DNA of 64,000 bases from an uncultured Phycisphaeraceae bacterium (GCA_937899905.1 CALCCF010000073.1:1-64000); one strand, 5' to 3'; shown: positions 42,040 to 50,766, counted from the first letter of the stretch. A program made the numbers and translations. Notes: generated by a model not told the origin, from the sequence alone.

Positions 42040-43905
42040 CTACGCCTCGATCTCGTGCGCTTCACCCGCGCCCTTGGGTAGGCGGATGCTCTCGACGAGG
42101 TCCTGCACGTCCTTCGGTGGCGGCTTGGTGATGTAGCTCACAAAGAACGCCACGAAGAAGTTGATGGCCATGCCCACGGTACCGATGCCCTCTGGGCTGA
42201 TGCCAAGGAACCAGTTGTCCGAGCTGCCGCCCAGGAACTTGAAGTAGATGATGTACGCGGCGGTGAACGTGATGCCTGAGATCATGCCCAGGATCACGCC
42301 CTCGCGGTTGGCCCGCTTGACGAAGATGCCCAGGATGATCGCCGGGAAGAAGCTGCTGGCCGCCAGGCCGAAGGCGAAGGCGACCGTTGCCGCGACGTAA
42401 TCGGGCGGGTTGATACCCAGGTAGCCCGCGCCACACACCGCGACCGCCGCGGCGATGCGCGCCGCCAGCAGTTCTTGCTTATCGGTGATGTTGGGCGCGA
42501 CCATCTTCTTGAGCAGGTCGTGGCTGATGGCCGTCGAGACCACGAGCAACAAGCCCGCGGCCGTCGAGAGCGCGGCGGCGAGCCCGCCCGCGGCGACGAG
42601 CCCGATGACCCAGTTCGGCAGCTGCGCGATCTCCGGATTGGCCAGCACCATGATGTCCTGGTCGACGAACAGCTCGTTGTCGTTCTCGTTGAGCGTGTTC
42701 GAGAGCAGGGCTTCGCCGTGCGCGCCGCGCAGGATGTCGCCGTTCTCGTCGCGGGTGAAGTCGGGCCTTCCCGCGAAGGGGTCGACCTTCGCGCCGTCCT
42801 GGCCCAGGTACTGGATGCGTCCGTCGCCGTTCTTGTCGACCCAGGCGAGCAAGCCCGACCGCTCCCAGGTCTTGAACCACTCGGGGATGACCTTGGGTTC
42901 TTCGATGCCGGCGACTTCCGCCGATTCGGCGCTGTACCACGCGTCGGTCACGGCGTCGAGAAGGTTCACTCGCCCGAACGCGCCCACAGCGGGGGCGGTC
43001 GTGTAGAGGATGGCGATGAACAGCAGCGCCCAGCCCGCGCTGATGCGAGCATCGCGGACCTTGGGCACCGTGTAGAAGCGGATGATGACGTGGGGCAGCC
43101 CGGCGGTGCCGACCATCAGCGCCGCGGTGATGCAGAAGATGTCGATCATGCTCTTTGTGCCTTGCGTGTAGGCGGTGAAGCCCAGCTCTTCGTTCAAGCC
43201 GTCGAGCTTGTCCAGCAAGGAGATGCTCTCGCCCGCGGCGATGCGGTTGCCGATATCGCCGGCGAGGTCGCCGCCGAAGCCGATCTGCGGGATCGGGTTG
43301 TTGGTGAGCATAATCGACAGGAAGAACGCGGGCACCATGAACGCGAAGATCAGCACGCAATACTGCGCGACCTGCGTGTACGTGATGCCCTTCATGCCGC
43401 CGAGCACGGCGTAGAAGAACACCAGCCCCATGCCGATGAGCACGCCGTACGTGACGTCGACCTCGAGGAATCGACTGAACACAACGCCCACGCCTCGCAT
43501 CTGGCCGGCGACGTAGGTGAAGCTCACGAACACGGCGCAGATGACCGCGACGAGGCGCGCGATGTTGGAGTAGTACCGATCGCCGACAAAGTCGGGCACG
43601 GTGAACTTGCCGAACTTGCGGAGGTACGGCGCGAGCAGCAACGCGAGCAGCACATAGCCGCCCGTCCATCCCATGAGGTAGACCGAGCCGCCGTAGCCGA
43701 GGAAGCTAATAGCCCCGGCCATGCCCAGGAAGGACGCGGCCGACATCCAGTCGGCTCCGGTCGCCATGCCGTTGGCCAGCGGCGGAACGCCGCCGCCGGC
43801 GACGTAGAACTCCTTGGTGCTCCCCGCGCGCGCCCACAGGGCGATGCCGATGTACAGCGCGAAGGTGAGCCCGACGATGATGAATGTCCATGCTTGTACG
43901 TCCAT
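42040..43905 (-). CDS. sodium:solute symporter (SSS family, acetate/pyruvate-type)
   Basis: A 621-residue integral membrane protein of the SSS family with about 13 spans. Motifs include ANGMATGADWMSAASFLGMAG near the N-terminus, GYVLLALLLAPYLRKFGKFT, DRYYSNIARLVAVICAVFVS and GLAAALSTAAGLLLVVSTAI, as in cation/acetate symporters (ActP) and actinobacterial pyruvate permeases. A soluble insert at about 320-420 contains a Ca-binding-like loop (WVDKNGDGRIQYLGQDG). The small DUF4212 protein encoded six bases upstream is a known companion of this subgroup. GGAGG precedes the ATG. The substrate is probably a short organic acid. Confidence 0.9.
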   Translation of the reverse strand: MDVQAWTFIIVGLTFALYIGIALWARAGSTKEFYVAGGGVPPLANGMATGADWMSAASFLGMAGAISFLGYGGSVYLMGWTGGYVLLALLLAPYLRKFGKFTVPDFVGDRYYSNIARLVAVICAVFVSFTYVAGQMRGVGVVFSRFLEVDVTYGVLIGMGLVFFYAVLGGMKGITYTQVAQYCVLIFAFMVPAFFLSIMLTNNPIPQIGFGGDLAGDIGNRIAAGESISLLDKLDGLNEELGFTAYTQGTKSMIDIFCITAALMVGTAGLPHVIIRFYTVPKVRDARISAGWALLFIAILYTTAPAVGAFGRVNLLDAVTDAWYSAESAEVAGIEEPKVIPEWFKTWERSGLLAWVDKNGDGRIQYLGQDGAKVDPFAGRPDFTRDENGDILRGAHGEALLSNTLNENDNELFVDQDIMVLANPEIAQLPNWVIGLVAAGGLAAALSTAAGLLLVVSTAISHDLLKKMVAPNITDKQELLAARIAAAVAVCGAGYLGINPPDYVAATVAFAFGLAASSFFPAIILGIFVKRANREGVILGMISGITFTAAYIIYFKFLGGSSDNWFLGISPEGIGTVGMAINFFVAFFVSYITKPPPKDVQDLVESIRLPKGAGEAHEIEA

Positions 43906-43911
43906 GGCGGG

Positions 43912-44238
43912 TCAGTCCTCCTGCACGCCGTAGCGGCGGTCCAACCGGTTCATGAGCACGACGTACACGAAGATGAGCACGACGAACGTGTAGATGGAGC
44001 CCTGCTGGGCGAACCAGAAGCCGAGCTTGAAGCCCGATCCGGGGATGCGGATCCGGTTGAGCACGTCGGCGAGCAAGATGCCAAAGCCGAACGATACCGT
44101 GAACCAGATGGCCAGCAAGATCATCAGGATTCTGATGTTGGCCTGCCAGTATTCGGCGGTATTTGTCGAACCACTGTCGTCATTGGTCGGTGTCGGCGTG
44201 CTCGACGGTGTCGTGTCCGGTGCTGGTTGCTCGGCCAT
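43912..44238 (-). CDS. DUF4212 small symporter subunit
   Basis: A 108-residue membrane protein with two spans (IRILMILLAIWFTVSFGFGI at about 33-52 and IYTFVVLIFVYVVLMNRL at about 80-98) preceded by a Thr/Ser/Pro-rich head. The YWQANIRI entry and FGFGILLADVLN segment are the DUF4212 style. Family members are encoded directly before SSS symporters and are thought to form a complex with them, as here. The ATG at 44238 is chosen; upstream readings are low-quality frame. The porin gene ends 71 bases upstream on the same strand, so the three form a likely unit. Confidence 0.85.
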   Translation of the reverse strand: MAEQPAPDTTPSSTPTPTNDDSGSTNTAEYWQANIRILMILLAIWFTVSFGFGILLADVLNRIRIPGSGFKLGFWFAQQGSIYTFVVLIFVYVVLMNRLDRRYGVQED

Positions 44239-44308
44239 GCCATGCTCCCACGTGGTTTCGGGCGGGTTTGCCAGTAAAGAGCGGCGCTGTGCAGCGCCGC
44301 ATCGTGTT

Positions 44309-45568
44309 TCAGAAAATGAACTGGAACTGCGCGCGGAGCGCGAGCTGGTCGTCCTGGCCGTCCAGCAGGCCCGTGCCCGCGTTGGGCCCAAACCCGATGA
44401 CGCCGGTGTCATCCGGCGGGCCAAACGAGTACACCGCGTCGACCGACAGCTTGGCCGAGTGCCCGCGGATGTACCAGTTCAGGCCGCCAGTGATGGCGTG
44501 GTACGTGTCGTCGGCAATGACATCGCTGTCTGGAACGATGAACTCGTAGCGGCCGAAGACCTCCAAGTCCTCGCGCACCATGTAGCCGCCCTGGGCAAGC
44601 CCGCCAAAGGAGAGTTCTTCCTCACCGGCCGATGGCTCAAGCAGACGCACAACGCCAGCAGCCATGAGCGCGAGATCGCCGACCTCCCACGACACGTCGG
44701 CGGTGGCCTGCGTGAGGTGATCGATCGAAGCCCCGCGGAAGCTCTCGGTCTCGCCCTGGTGGTGGACGGCCGCGCCGAACATCAACGCGTCCTGTTCGGC
44801 GTTCAGCGCCGTCGCATCAGAAAACTGGCCCCACTCACCGAACGCTAGGTACTCGCCGCGAGCCGTAAGCGCATAGTCCGCTTCGGCGTCGTTGTTAAAC
44901 GCCGTGTTGAACGATCGCAGGCCGTCGCTGAACGCGAAGTTGGCCCGTACGTTGCCGTCGTTGAATCCCACCTGCACGCCCTGCGCGTAGATCGACGCGT
45001 AGGTCGCCGTCACCTCGCTGCGCTCGATCGGCAGGATGAACCGCTCGCTGATCAGCCACTCGCGCCAGAACGGAAGCTTGAACTGGCCGGCCTGCACCGT
45101 CCAGTGCTCCTCCGCTCGCCAGCGAACCCAGGCGTCGAGTATGCTCCACGTGCCGCTCGGCCCCGTGAAGGGAAGCAGCAGGTAGTCGAACGTTGGCCCG
45201 CCCTCTTCGTCGCCGCCGATGCTGCCGCGAACGATGATGCGCGCCCGCTGCAGCTGGAAGCCATTGGCGAAGTCTTCACCGCCGGCGTCGTCGAAGGCCG
45301 TGGACAGATACCGAAACTGGATGTACCCGCCGATGATGGGGCCCTGCTGCTCGGGCTGTACCGAAGCCGCCGAGACGCGCTCGCCGAGCGCCCGCGTCTC
45401 GGCCTCGAAAGCGCCGCGGAACAGGCCCTCGGTGTTCGAGGTCGCCTCTTCGGCTAGCGCCGGCCCGCCTGCTGCCAAGAGCGCGAGGCCGGCCCCGATC
45501 TGTCGAACGGCACGCCTCGGGCGTCGACTCTCTCGCTCCTCCAACAAACGTCGAGCGGATTGAAACAT
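44309..45568 (-). CDS. OprP/OprO-like outer-membrane porin
   Basis: A 419-residue beta-barrel protein. A basic N-terminus and hydrophobic stretch (QIGAGLALLAAGGPALAEEA) form a signal peptide cleaved at about residue 38. The mature part starts with a helical spacer and then GGYIQFRYL, and ends with strands finishing in aromatic residues (final LRAQFQFIF, the C-terminal Phe recognised by the Bam machinery). Phosphate-selective porin O/P is the closest family by layout (QLQRARIIVRGSI, AGQFKLPFWREWLISERF). It is encoded upstream of the symporter pair on the same strand, so it may admit the symporter's substrate through the outer membrane. The ATG has GGGGGA upstream. Confidence 0.88.
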   Translation of the reverse strand: MFQSARRLLEERESRRPRRAVRQIGAGLALLAAGGPALAEEATSNTEGLFRGAFEAETRALGERVSAASVQPEQQGPIIGGYIQFRYLSTAFDDAGGEDFANGFQLQRARIIVRGSIGGDEEGGPTFDYLLLPFTGPSGTWSILDAWVRWRAEEHWTVQAGQFKLPFWREWLISERFILPIERSEVTATYASIYAQGVQVGFNDGNVRANFAFSDGLRSFNTAFNNDAEADYALTARGEYLAFGEWGQFSDATALNAEQDALMFGAAVHHQGETESFRGASIDHLTQATADVSWEVGDLALMAAGVVRLLEPSAGEEELSFGGLAQGGYMVREDLEVFGRYEFIVPDSDVIADDTYHAITGGLNWYIRGHSAKLSVDAVYSFGPPDDTGVIGFGPNAGTGLLDGQDDQLALRAQFQFIF

Positions 45569-45880
45569 CAGGTTTCCCCCCAATTGCAGCGCTGGCATAC
45601 CAGCGCATCGATGACCTCACTACCGCTCTATAGCCAACCTGTTACGGAAAAATCTAGTTGTTTATAGATTTCCAGAGAATATCGATGCGAATTACAGGAG
45701 ACCCCCAAGCCAGCCCCGCTCGGCCGGATGAGGGAAAGCTCGAAGCCTCAGCACGGGTGCGTTTCTGTGGACGCGAATCGCCGGCCTTCGCCGCACGACG
45801 CTGTCCGAGGGCGGCGGCGTTCGGTCCTTCGCCGGCTCGCCGCTGCACGGGCCCGTCCCGCCACGCTCTACCCTGCGCGC
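45569..45880. other. 312-base divergent intergenic region between the porin and SDR genes
   Basis: It should carry promoters for the leftward porin-symporter unit and the rightward SDR gene. The only notable content is the AT-rich island near 45640-45690, listed separately; the rest is GC-rich with no gene that I can support. Confidence 0.5.
45650..45671. promoter_or_regulatory. AT-rich island with an inverted repeat upstream of the porin gene
   Basis: AAATCTA and TAGATTT form a perfect seven-base inverted repeat with an eight-base spacer inside the only AT-rich stretch of this divergent region. TATAAA on the minus strand overlaps it and could be a -10 element for the porin unit about 90 bases away. 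The arrangement fits an operator for a dimeric regulator, but the regulator is unknown. Confidence 0.35.
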
Positions 45881-46672
45881 ATGAACACGAACCTCTCCGG
45901 ACGCACCGCCCTCGTCTGCGGCTCGAGCCAGGGCATCGGCCTCGCCTCAGCCATCGCGCTCACGCAGCTGGGCTGCCGCGTCACGCTCTTTGCGCGTGAT
46001 CCAGACCGCCTCGCTCAGGCCAAGAACGCCTTGGCGGAAGTCGATGACGCCCACCACGACACGGCATCCGCCGACTTCCACCAACCCGAATCCGTGCTCG
46101 GTGCCGCGAGCGCCGCGATGGAGCGCGCGGGCGGCGCCTTCGACATCCTGGTCAACAACACCGGCGGCCCACCCGGCGGGCCCATCGCCGAGGCCGATGG
46201 GCAGGCATTCCTCAAGGGCATGACGAGCCACCTCGTCAACAACCAGAACCTCGCTCGCCTCGTCCTGCCCGGAATGAAGGCCAACGCCTTCGGCCGAATC
46301 GTCAACATCACCAGCACGTCGGTGAAGTGCCCGATCCCCGGCCTTGGGGTCAGCAACACCGTTCGGGCCGCCGTCACGGCCTGGGCCAAGACGCTCGCGG
46401 GCGAGGTCGCGGCCGACGGCATCACGGTGAACAGCGTGCTCCCGGGCTTCACAGACACCGCCCGGCTGGCGAGCCTCTTCGATGCCAAGGCCACCCGACA
46501 GGGCGTGGGGGCGGACCAGGTCCGAGACGACGCCATCGCGTCCATCCCAATGGGCCGGTTGGGCACGGCCGAGGAGGTCGCCGCGGCGGTCGCCTTCTAC
46601 TGCACGCCCGCGGCCGGATACATCACCGGCACCGTTCTGGCGGTCGATGGCGGCCGGACGCCCGCGTTTTAG
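45881..46672 (+). CDS. short-chain dehydrogenase/reductase, variant active site
   Basis: A 263-residue SDR. The cofactor motif ALVCGSSQGIGLASA (TGxxxGIG style) and NNTGGPPGG (NNAG style) are clear, and the C-terminus ends TVLAVDGGRTPAF like FabG-related proteins. The catalytic region reads NITSTSVKCPIPGLGVSNTV: a serine is present, but the usual YxxxK is replaced by SNTVRAAVTAW, as in a known SDR subgroup whose members have SNTxR in its place. Whether it is an active oxidoreductase is uncertain. The ATG at 45881 begins right before the cofactor motif. Confidence 0.85.
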   Translation: MNTNLSGRTALVCGSSQGIGLASAIALTQLGCRVTLFARDPDRLAQAKNALAEVDDAHHDTASADFHQPESVLGAASAAMERAGGAFDILVNNTGGPPGGPIAEADGQAFLKGMTSHLVNNQNLARLVLPGMKANAFGRIVNITSTSVKCPIPGLGVSNTVRAAVTAWAKTLAGEVAADGITVNSVLPGFTDTARLASLFDAKATRQGVGADQVRDDAIASIPMGRLGTAEEVAAAVAFYCTPAAGYITGTVLAVDGGRTPAF

Positions 46673-46998
46673 GCGGACGATCGGGCCGCGAAACACGCGT
46701 CAGACCGTGCGGATTGCCTTGTGCGCCCGGCGATTTCGTGGTATCCTTCACGATCAGCCTTGGGCGGTACGGGTTGGCCCGCCTGTCTTCGATGCCCCTT
46801 CACACGCCCAGCGATCGCTTCCAGTTCCGACCCGTCGACCCGCAGGCCCGTACACCGACAATCGTGTCCCTCGGCCGCATGGCTGTCGGGCCAGATTCGA
46901 GACCCATGCGTCCTTTGCATCGACATTGACCCTTTTGGATTGAACCGAATCGGCTCGTACCGACCAAACCCAACGCGACCCCTTCAGGAGCACTCCAC
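46673..46998. other. 326-base leader region before the GxxExxY gene
   Basis: No supported gene lies here. It contains the promoter-like pair listed separately and a long untranslated stretch of about 250 bases before the GTG start; AGGAG is found seven bases before that start. Nothing else is evident. Confidence 0.5.
46719..46747 (+). promoter_or_regulatory. sigma-70-like promoter candidate
   Basis: TTGTGC and TATCCT are separated by exactly 17 bases. This would drive the GxxExxY and cysteine desulfurase genes with a long 5' leader. The match is partial (four of six bases in each box, counting against TTGACA and TATAAT), so chance is possible. Confidence 0.35.
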
Positions 46999-47736
46999 GT
47001 GAGCAACGACAGGCGAGACTACAACGAGCGAGGTGAGTACCGAGGCGGCCGTGGCCGCGGCCGCGGTGGTCATGGTGGTGGCCACGGCGGTGGTCGTGGT
47101 CGAGGCCGTGGCCGCGGACGCCACGGAGGCCATGGCGGTCACCACGGTGGTGGGCACGATCGCCAGGGCATCCCGCTCAGCGCGCTCGACCCCGAGCTGA
47201 CCGACATCAGCCGCCGCGTCATCGGCTGCGCCATCGAGGTGCACAAGGCGCTCGGCCCGGGCCTTCCCATCGAGACGTACAACAAGGCCCTGCAGATCGA
47301 GATGAAGGCCGCCGACATCGATCACGTGGCCAACAAGTCGATCGACATTCGCTACCAGGACACGTTGGTCGGCGAGGTCACCGCGTCGCTCTTCGTCGAG
47401 GATCGCTTCATCGTCGACCTCGTCGCGCGCCCCGGTGACGTTGGTACCGGCGAGCGTCTGCAGACGCGCGCCAAGCTTCGCGCCCTGGAGCTGGAGCTCG
47501 GCCTCATCATCAACTTCGCCCAGCGCCGCCTCAAGGACGGCCTCGTCCGTGTGCTGAACCCCGACCAGCTCAAGGAGCTGCTCGAGGAGCGCCAGAAGGC
47601 CGAGGACCAGCACGACGAGTACGAGAGCGACGAGTACGAAGACGAGGACGATGACGAGTACGAAGACGACGAGGAAGACGAAGACGACGACGAGTACGAA
47701 GATGAAGAAGAGGAAGAGGACGACGACGATCGCTGA
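46999..47736 (+). CDS. GxxExxY-family protein with GHGG/GRG-rich head and acidic tail
   Basis: A 245-residue protein in three parts. Residues about 12-55 are an almost pure Gly/Arg/His repeat (GGRGRGRGG, GHGGGHGGG). Residues about 58-200 form the GxxExxY domain of the PD-(D/E)XK nuclease superfamily: VIGCAIEVHKALGPGLPIET, then SLFVEDRFIVDLVARPGD and LGLIINFAQRRLKDGLVRVL. The name motif is shifted (ExY rather than ExxY) and the usual ELK of the active site reads DLV, so nuclease activity is doubtful. The last 45 residues are nearly all Asp, Glu and Tyr. The GTG start has AGGAG upstream. The desulfurase gene follows after 38 bases. Confidence 0.85.
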   Translation: MSNDRRDYNERGEYRGGRGRGRGGHGGGHGGGRGRGRGRGRHGGHGGHHGGGHDRQGIPLSALDPELTDISRRVIGCAIEVHKALGPGLPIETYNKALQIEMKAADIDHVANKSIDIRYQDTLVGEVTASLFVEDRFIVDLVARPGDVGTGERLQTRAKLRALELELGLIINFAQRRLKDGLVRVLNPDQLKELLEERQKAEDQHDEYESDEYEDEDDDEYEDDEEDEDDDEYEDEEEEEDDDDR

Positions 47737-47774
47737 TCGCCGAGCACGTTGAAGGGAAAGGGTCGGCCCAGCCG

Positions 47775-48947
47775 TTGAACGCCTACCTGGACAACAACGC
47801 CACCACGCAACCGCTGCCCGAAGTGGTCGCTGCTGTCAGCGAGTGCCTGGAGAATTGCTGGGCGAACCCGTCGAGCGTGCACCGTCCGGGACAGGCTTCG
47901 CGAGCGCGCATCGAGAAGGCCCGTCGTTCGGTGGCGGATCTCATCGGCGCTGGGCATCGAGAGGTGGTGTTCTGCTCGGGTGGCACCGAAAGCTGCCAGA
48001 TGGCAATCCGCGGTGCGCTGGACTGGATCCGTTCCCAGTCAGATAACGGCGAAGCACGCAACGTCCTCGTGACGAGCCCCGTCGAGCACTCAGCCGTGCG
48101 CGATCTGGCCAAGGGCATGGGCGAGTGCGGCCAGGCCGAGGTCCGCTGGCTGCCCATCGGCTGCGGCGGCATCATCGATGCCGAGGCCTCCCGTTCCCTC
48201 TTCGACGATCGCGTCGCTGTGCTCAGCGTGCAGTGGGCCAACAACGAGACGGGCGCCATCCAGCCCGCGATCGAGCTTGCACACATGGCCAAGGAAGCCG
48301 GCGCGATCGTGCACGTCGACGGCACGCAGTGGGTCGGCCGTTTGGAGACCGACGTCCGTGAGCTGCCGTTCGATCTGCTGACCTTCAGCGCCCACAAGTT
48401 CCACGGTCCGAAGGGCATTGGAGCGCTGTGGATCCGCAAGGGCGTGAAGCTCTGCAAGCAGACCCCCGGCTCGCAAGAGCTCGGCCGCCGCGGCGGCACC
48501 GAGAACGTGCCGGGCATTGTCGGCCTGGGCGAAGCGGCCAAGGGTGCCGCGTCTTGGCTGGCCGATCCGAGCAACCGGGTACGAATCGCCGAGCTGCGCG
48601 ACATGCTCGAAGCCGGCGTGCTCGAACGCGTCGAGGGCGCGTGCGTCAACGGCACGACCGATCCCGACAAGCGATTGTGGAATACGACCAACCTCGCCCT
48701 ACCGGGCGTCGACGCTGAGATCATGCTGCTCACGCTCGCCGAAATGGGCGTGTGCGTGTCGGCCGGCTCCGCGTGCAGCAGCGGCTCGCTCGAGCCCAGC
48801 CCCGTGCTCTGCGCGATGGGGCTCGATAAGGCCCAGGCTGCCGGCTCATTGCGGCTCAGCCTGTCACGGTTCTCGACGGAAGCCGAGGTCCGCTCCGCAG
48901 TCGACTCGATCGTCGAGGCCTGGCACGCCGTGACAGCCAGCGTCTGA
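47775..48947 (+). CDS. cysteine desulfurase (NifS/IscS family)
   Basis: A 390-residue PLP enzyme that takes sulfur from cysteine for Fe-S cluster or tRNA work. It starts LDNNATTQPLPEVV, with CSGGTESCQMAIRG for PLP phosphate binding, Lys208 in FSAHKFHGPKG as the PLP Schiff base and Cys334 in SAGSACSSGS as the persulfide carrier. The family's group I (NifS/IscS) signature is intact. The start is a TTG just before the conserved N-terminus. It lies 38 bases after the GxxExxY gene, so the two are likely co-transcribed. No IscU scaffold gene is near; the YggX-like protein at 61917 is the only other iron-sulfur-related gene in the window. Confidence 0.94.
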   Translation: MNAYLDNNATTQPLPEVVAAVSECLENCWANPSSVHRPGQASRARIEKARRSVADLIGAGHREVVFCSGGTESCQMAIRGALDWIRSQSDNGEARNVLVTSPVEHSAVRDLAKGMGECGQAEVRWLPIGCGGIIDAEASRSLFDDRVAVLSVQWANNETGAIQPAIELAHMAKEAGAIVHVDGTQWVGRLETDVRELPFDLLTFSAHKFHGPKGIGALWIRKGVKLCKQTPGSQELGRRGGTENVPGIVGLGEAAKGAASWLADPSNRVRIAELRDMLEAGVLERVEGACVNGTTDPDKRLWNTTNLALPGVDAEIMLLTLAEMGVCVSAGSACSSGSLEPSPVLCAMGLDKAQAAGSLRLSLSRFSTEAEVRSAVDSIVEAWHAVTASV

Positions 48948-49014
48948 CCGCGCTACGCCACAATCGCGAGTCGGCCGGTCGGCTCCCCCGCGGCTTGGCG
49001 GGCTATCCTCGGGC

Positions 49015-49806
49015 ATGGCCGACAACCCCTATGCCCAGCCCCAGGACTTCGCCGGCGAGGCCCAGTACCTCGAGCCCAAGACGAGCATCCTGGCGATCTT
49101 CGCGTTCGTCATCTCGCTCGTAGGCCTGCTCGTCTGTTGCATCCCCGGCATCGGCCCGCTGGGCCTGCTGCTCGGCGTTGTTTCACTTGTGCTCATCAGC
49201 ACATCCGGCGGACGCAAGAAGGGCGGGGGGTTCGCGATCGCGGCGATCATCATCGGCCTTATCTCCGGTGCCATCAACATCGCGGTCGTCTACGGCATGG
49301 CCGTGGCCGGCAGGGAGTACTCCGCGCTCGGTGGTCTCGTCGAAGCGGTCGAGAACCGCGACTTGAACGAGACGCAGAGCTTCTTCATCAGCGCTGAAGC
49401 CCAGATGATCGACCAGGCAACCATCGAGGCCTGGGGTGGAGCGCTCAATGCCGACTACGGCGCGATGCAGCCGCGACCCACCGGCATGCTCGAACTCATC
49501 ATGCAGTTCGCCGACGTGGGCCAGCGGATCGAGTCGGTCCAGGCCGACGTCGAGCAGGAATACCCCTCCGGACAATTCGCGGGCCTGCCTCTCGCATTGC
49601 CGTTCGATCAAGGCTCGGTGCTCTTCATGCACATCATGCCAGCGGACGCCAACGGCATCGTCGGTAGCATCGTGAACTCCGCCTACGAGGCCCCCGACGG
49701 CTCGATCGTTTGGCTGCTCCCGCCGCCGAGCGGCCAGGGCACCGCCGCGCCCGCCGCACCGCCGGCTGGCACTCCCGACGCGGCCGATCAGTCGGGCGGA
49801 GGCTGA
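49015..49806 (+). CDS. DUF4190-like membrane protein upstream of the MlaF-type ATPase
   Basis: A 263-residue protein. Residues about 25-105 carry two or three spans (SILAIFAFVISLVGLLVCCI, LGLLLGVVSLVLIS, GFAIAAIIIGLISGAINIAV) with a Gly/Lys-rich turn, the DUF4190 layout. The remaining 150 residues form a soluble domain with no motif I can name, and the C-terminus is Ala/Pro-rich. Only three bases separate its stop from the ATPase start, so it is part of the Mla-like unit and may stand where MlaE would be expected. It does not resemble MlaE in sequence. The first ATG is used. Confidence 0.7.
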   Translation: MADNPYAQPQDFAGEAQYLEPKTSILAIFAFVISLVGLLVCCIPGIGPLGLLLGVVSLVLISTSGGRKKGGGFAIAAIIIGLISGAINIAVVYGMAVAGREYSALGGLVEAVENRDLNETQSFFISAEAQMIDQATIEAWGGALNADYGAMQPRPTGMLELIMQFADVGQRIESVQADVEQEYPSGQFAGLPLALPFDQGSVLFMHIMPADANGIVGSIVNSAYEAPDGSIVWLLPPPSGQGTAAPAAPPAGTPDAADQSGGG

Positions 49807-49809
49807 GCC

Positions 49810-50766
49810 GTGCCGACTCGCGCCGACGAGCCCACGCCCGTCGTCAGCGTGCGAGGCCTGCGCAAGAGCTTCGACGGACGCGAGATCCTGCAGGGCATCG
49901 ACCTCGACGTCATGCCCGGCGAGACCATGGTCATCATGGGAGGCTCAGGCTCGGGCAAGAGCACGCTCCTGCGCCTCATGATCGGCTCGATCAAGAGCGA
50001 CCAAGGCTCCATCAGGATGTTCGGCCAAAACATCTGCGGCATGGAAGAGGACGACCTCAACAAGATCCGGCTCAAGTTCGGCATCCTCTTCCAGAGCGGC
50101 GCCCTCTTCAACAGCATGACCGTGGCCGAGAACGTCGCGCTGCTGCTGCAGGAGCACACGCGCCTCAGCCAAGAGATCATCGACATCCAGGTCAAGATCA
50201 AGCTCGAGCAGGTCCAGCTGCGCAACGCGGCCGACCTGTTCCCCGCGCAGATCTCCGGCGGCATGAAGAAGCGTGCCGGCCTGGCCCGCGCTATGGCCCT
50301 CGACCCCCAGCTGCTGTTCTGCGACGAGCCCAGCGCGGGCCTCGACCCGGTCACCAGCGCCCAGATCGATCGCCTCCTGCTCGACCTCACCAAGAAGCTC
50401 GGCATCGCGAACGTCGTCGTTACCCACGAGATGGACTCGGCCTTCACCATCGCCGACCGCATGGCCATGCTCGACAAGGGACGCATGCTTGCGGTGCAGC
50501 CGAAAGCGTGGTTCGAGCGGATCCGGGACGTCCCGGACGATGAGCTCCCGTCCCTGTCCGAGGACGAGCAACTCATCCGCCAGTTCCTGCGCGGCGCCGC
50601 CGAGGGCCCCCTGAGCGAGCGCATGAGCGAGAGCGACTGGGAACAGGACATCCTCGGCGCGCGCCGTAGCGTGCCGGGCATGAGGAGCGTCGAGCCCTCG
50701 CGTATCGTTCCACAGACCGAAGACGAAGGCCTGCTGCAAAGGCTCCGCCGCATGCTCCAGGCCTGA
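49810..50766 (+). CDS. MlaF-like ABC ATPase
   Basis: A 318-residue ATPase of the Mla/Mkl class that drives lipid transport between membranes. Walker A GGSGSGKST (Lys50), the Q-loop LFQSGALFNSMTVAENVA, signature ISGGMKKRAG, Walker B LLFCDEP and VVTHEMDSA are all intact. The GALFxSMTVxENV pattern is specific to MlaF. The C-terminal 70 residues are charged and unique. GTG start, three bases after the DUF4190-like gene; the MlaD-like gene follows after 62 bases. Confidence 0.92.
   Translation: MPTRADEPTPVVSVRGLRKSFDGREILQGIDLDVMPGETMVIMGGSGSGKSTLLRLMIGSIKSDQGSIRMFGQNICGMEEDDLNKIRLKFGILFQSGALFNSMTVAENVALLLQEHTRLSQEIIDIQVKIKLEQVQLRNAADLFPAQISGGMKKRAGLARAMALDPQLLFCDEPSAGLDPVTSAQIDRLLLDLTKKLGIANVVVTHEMDSAFTIADRMAMLDKGRMLAVQPKAWFERIRDVPDDELPSLSEDEQLIRQFLRGAAEGPLSERMSESDWEQDILGARRSVPGMRSVEPSRIVPQTEDEGLLQRLRRMLQA

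Noticed and set aside
47580-47736. The GA-rich stretch at the end of the GxxExxY gene as a microsatellite or CRISPR-like repeat
   Set aside because: It is an in-frame run of Asp, Glu and Tyr codons with irregular units, not a set of equal repeats with spacers.
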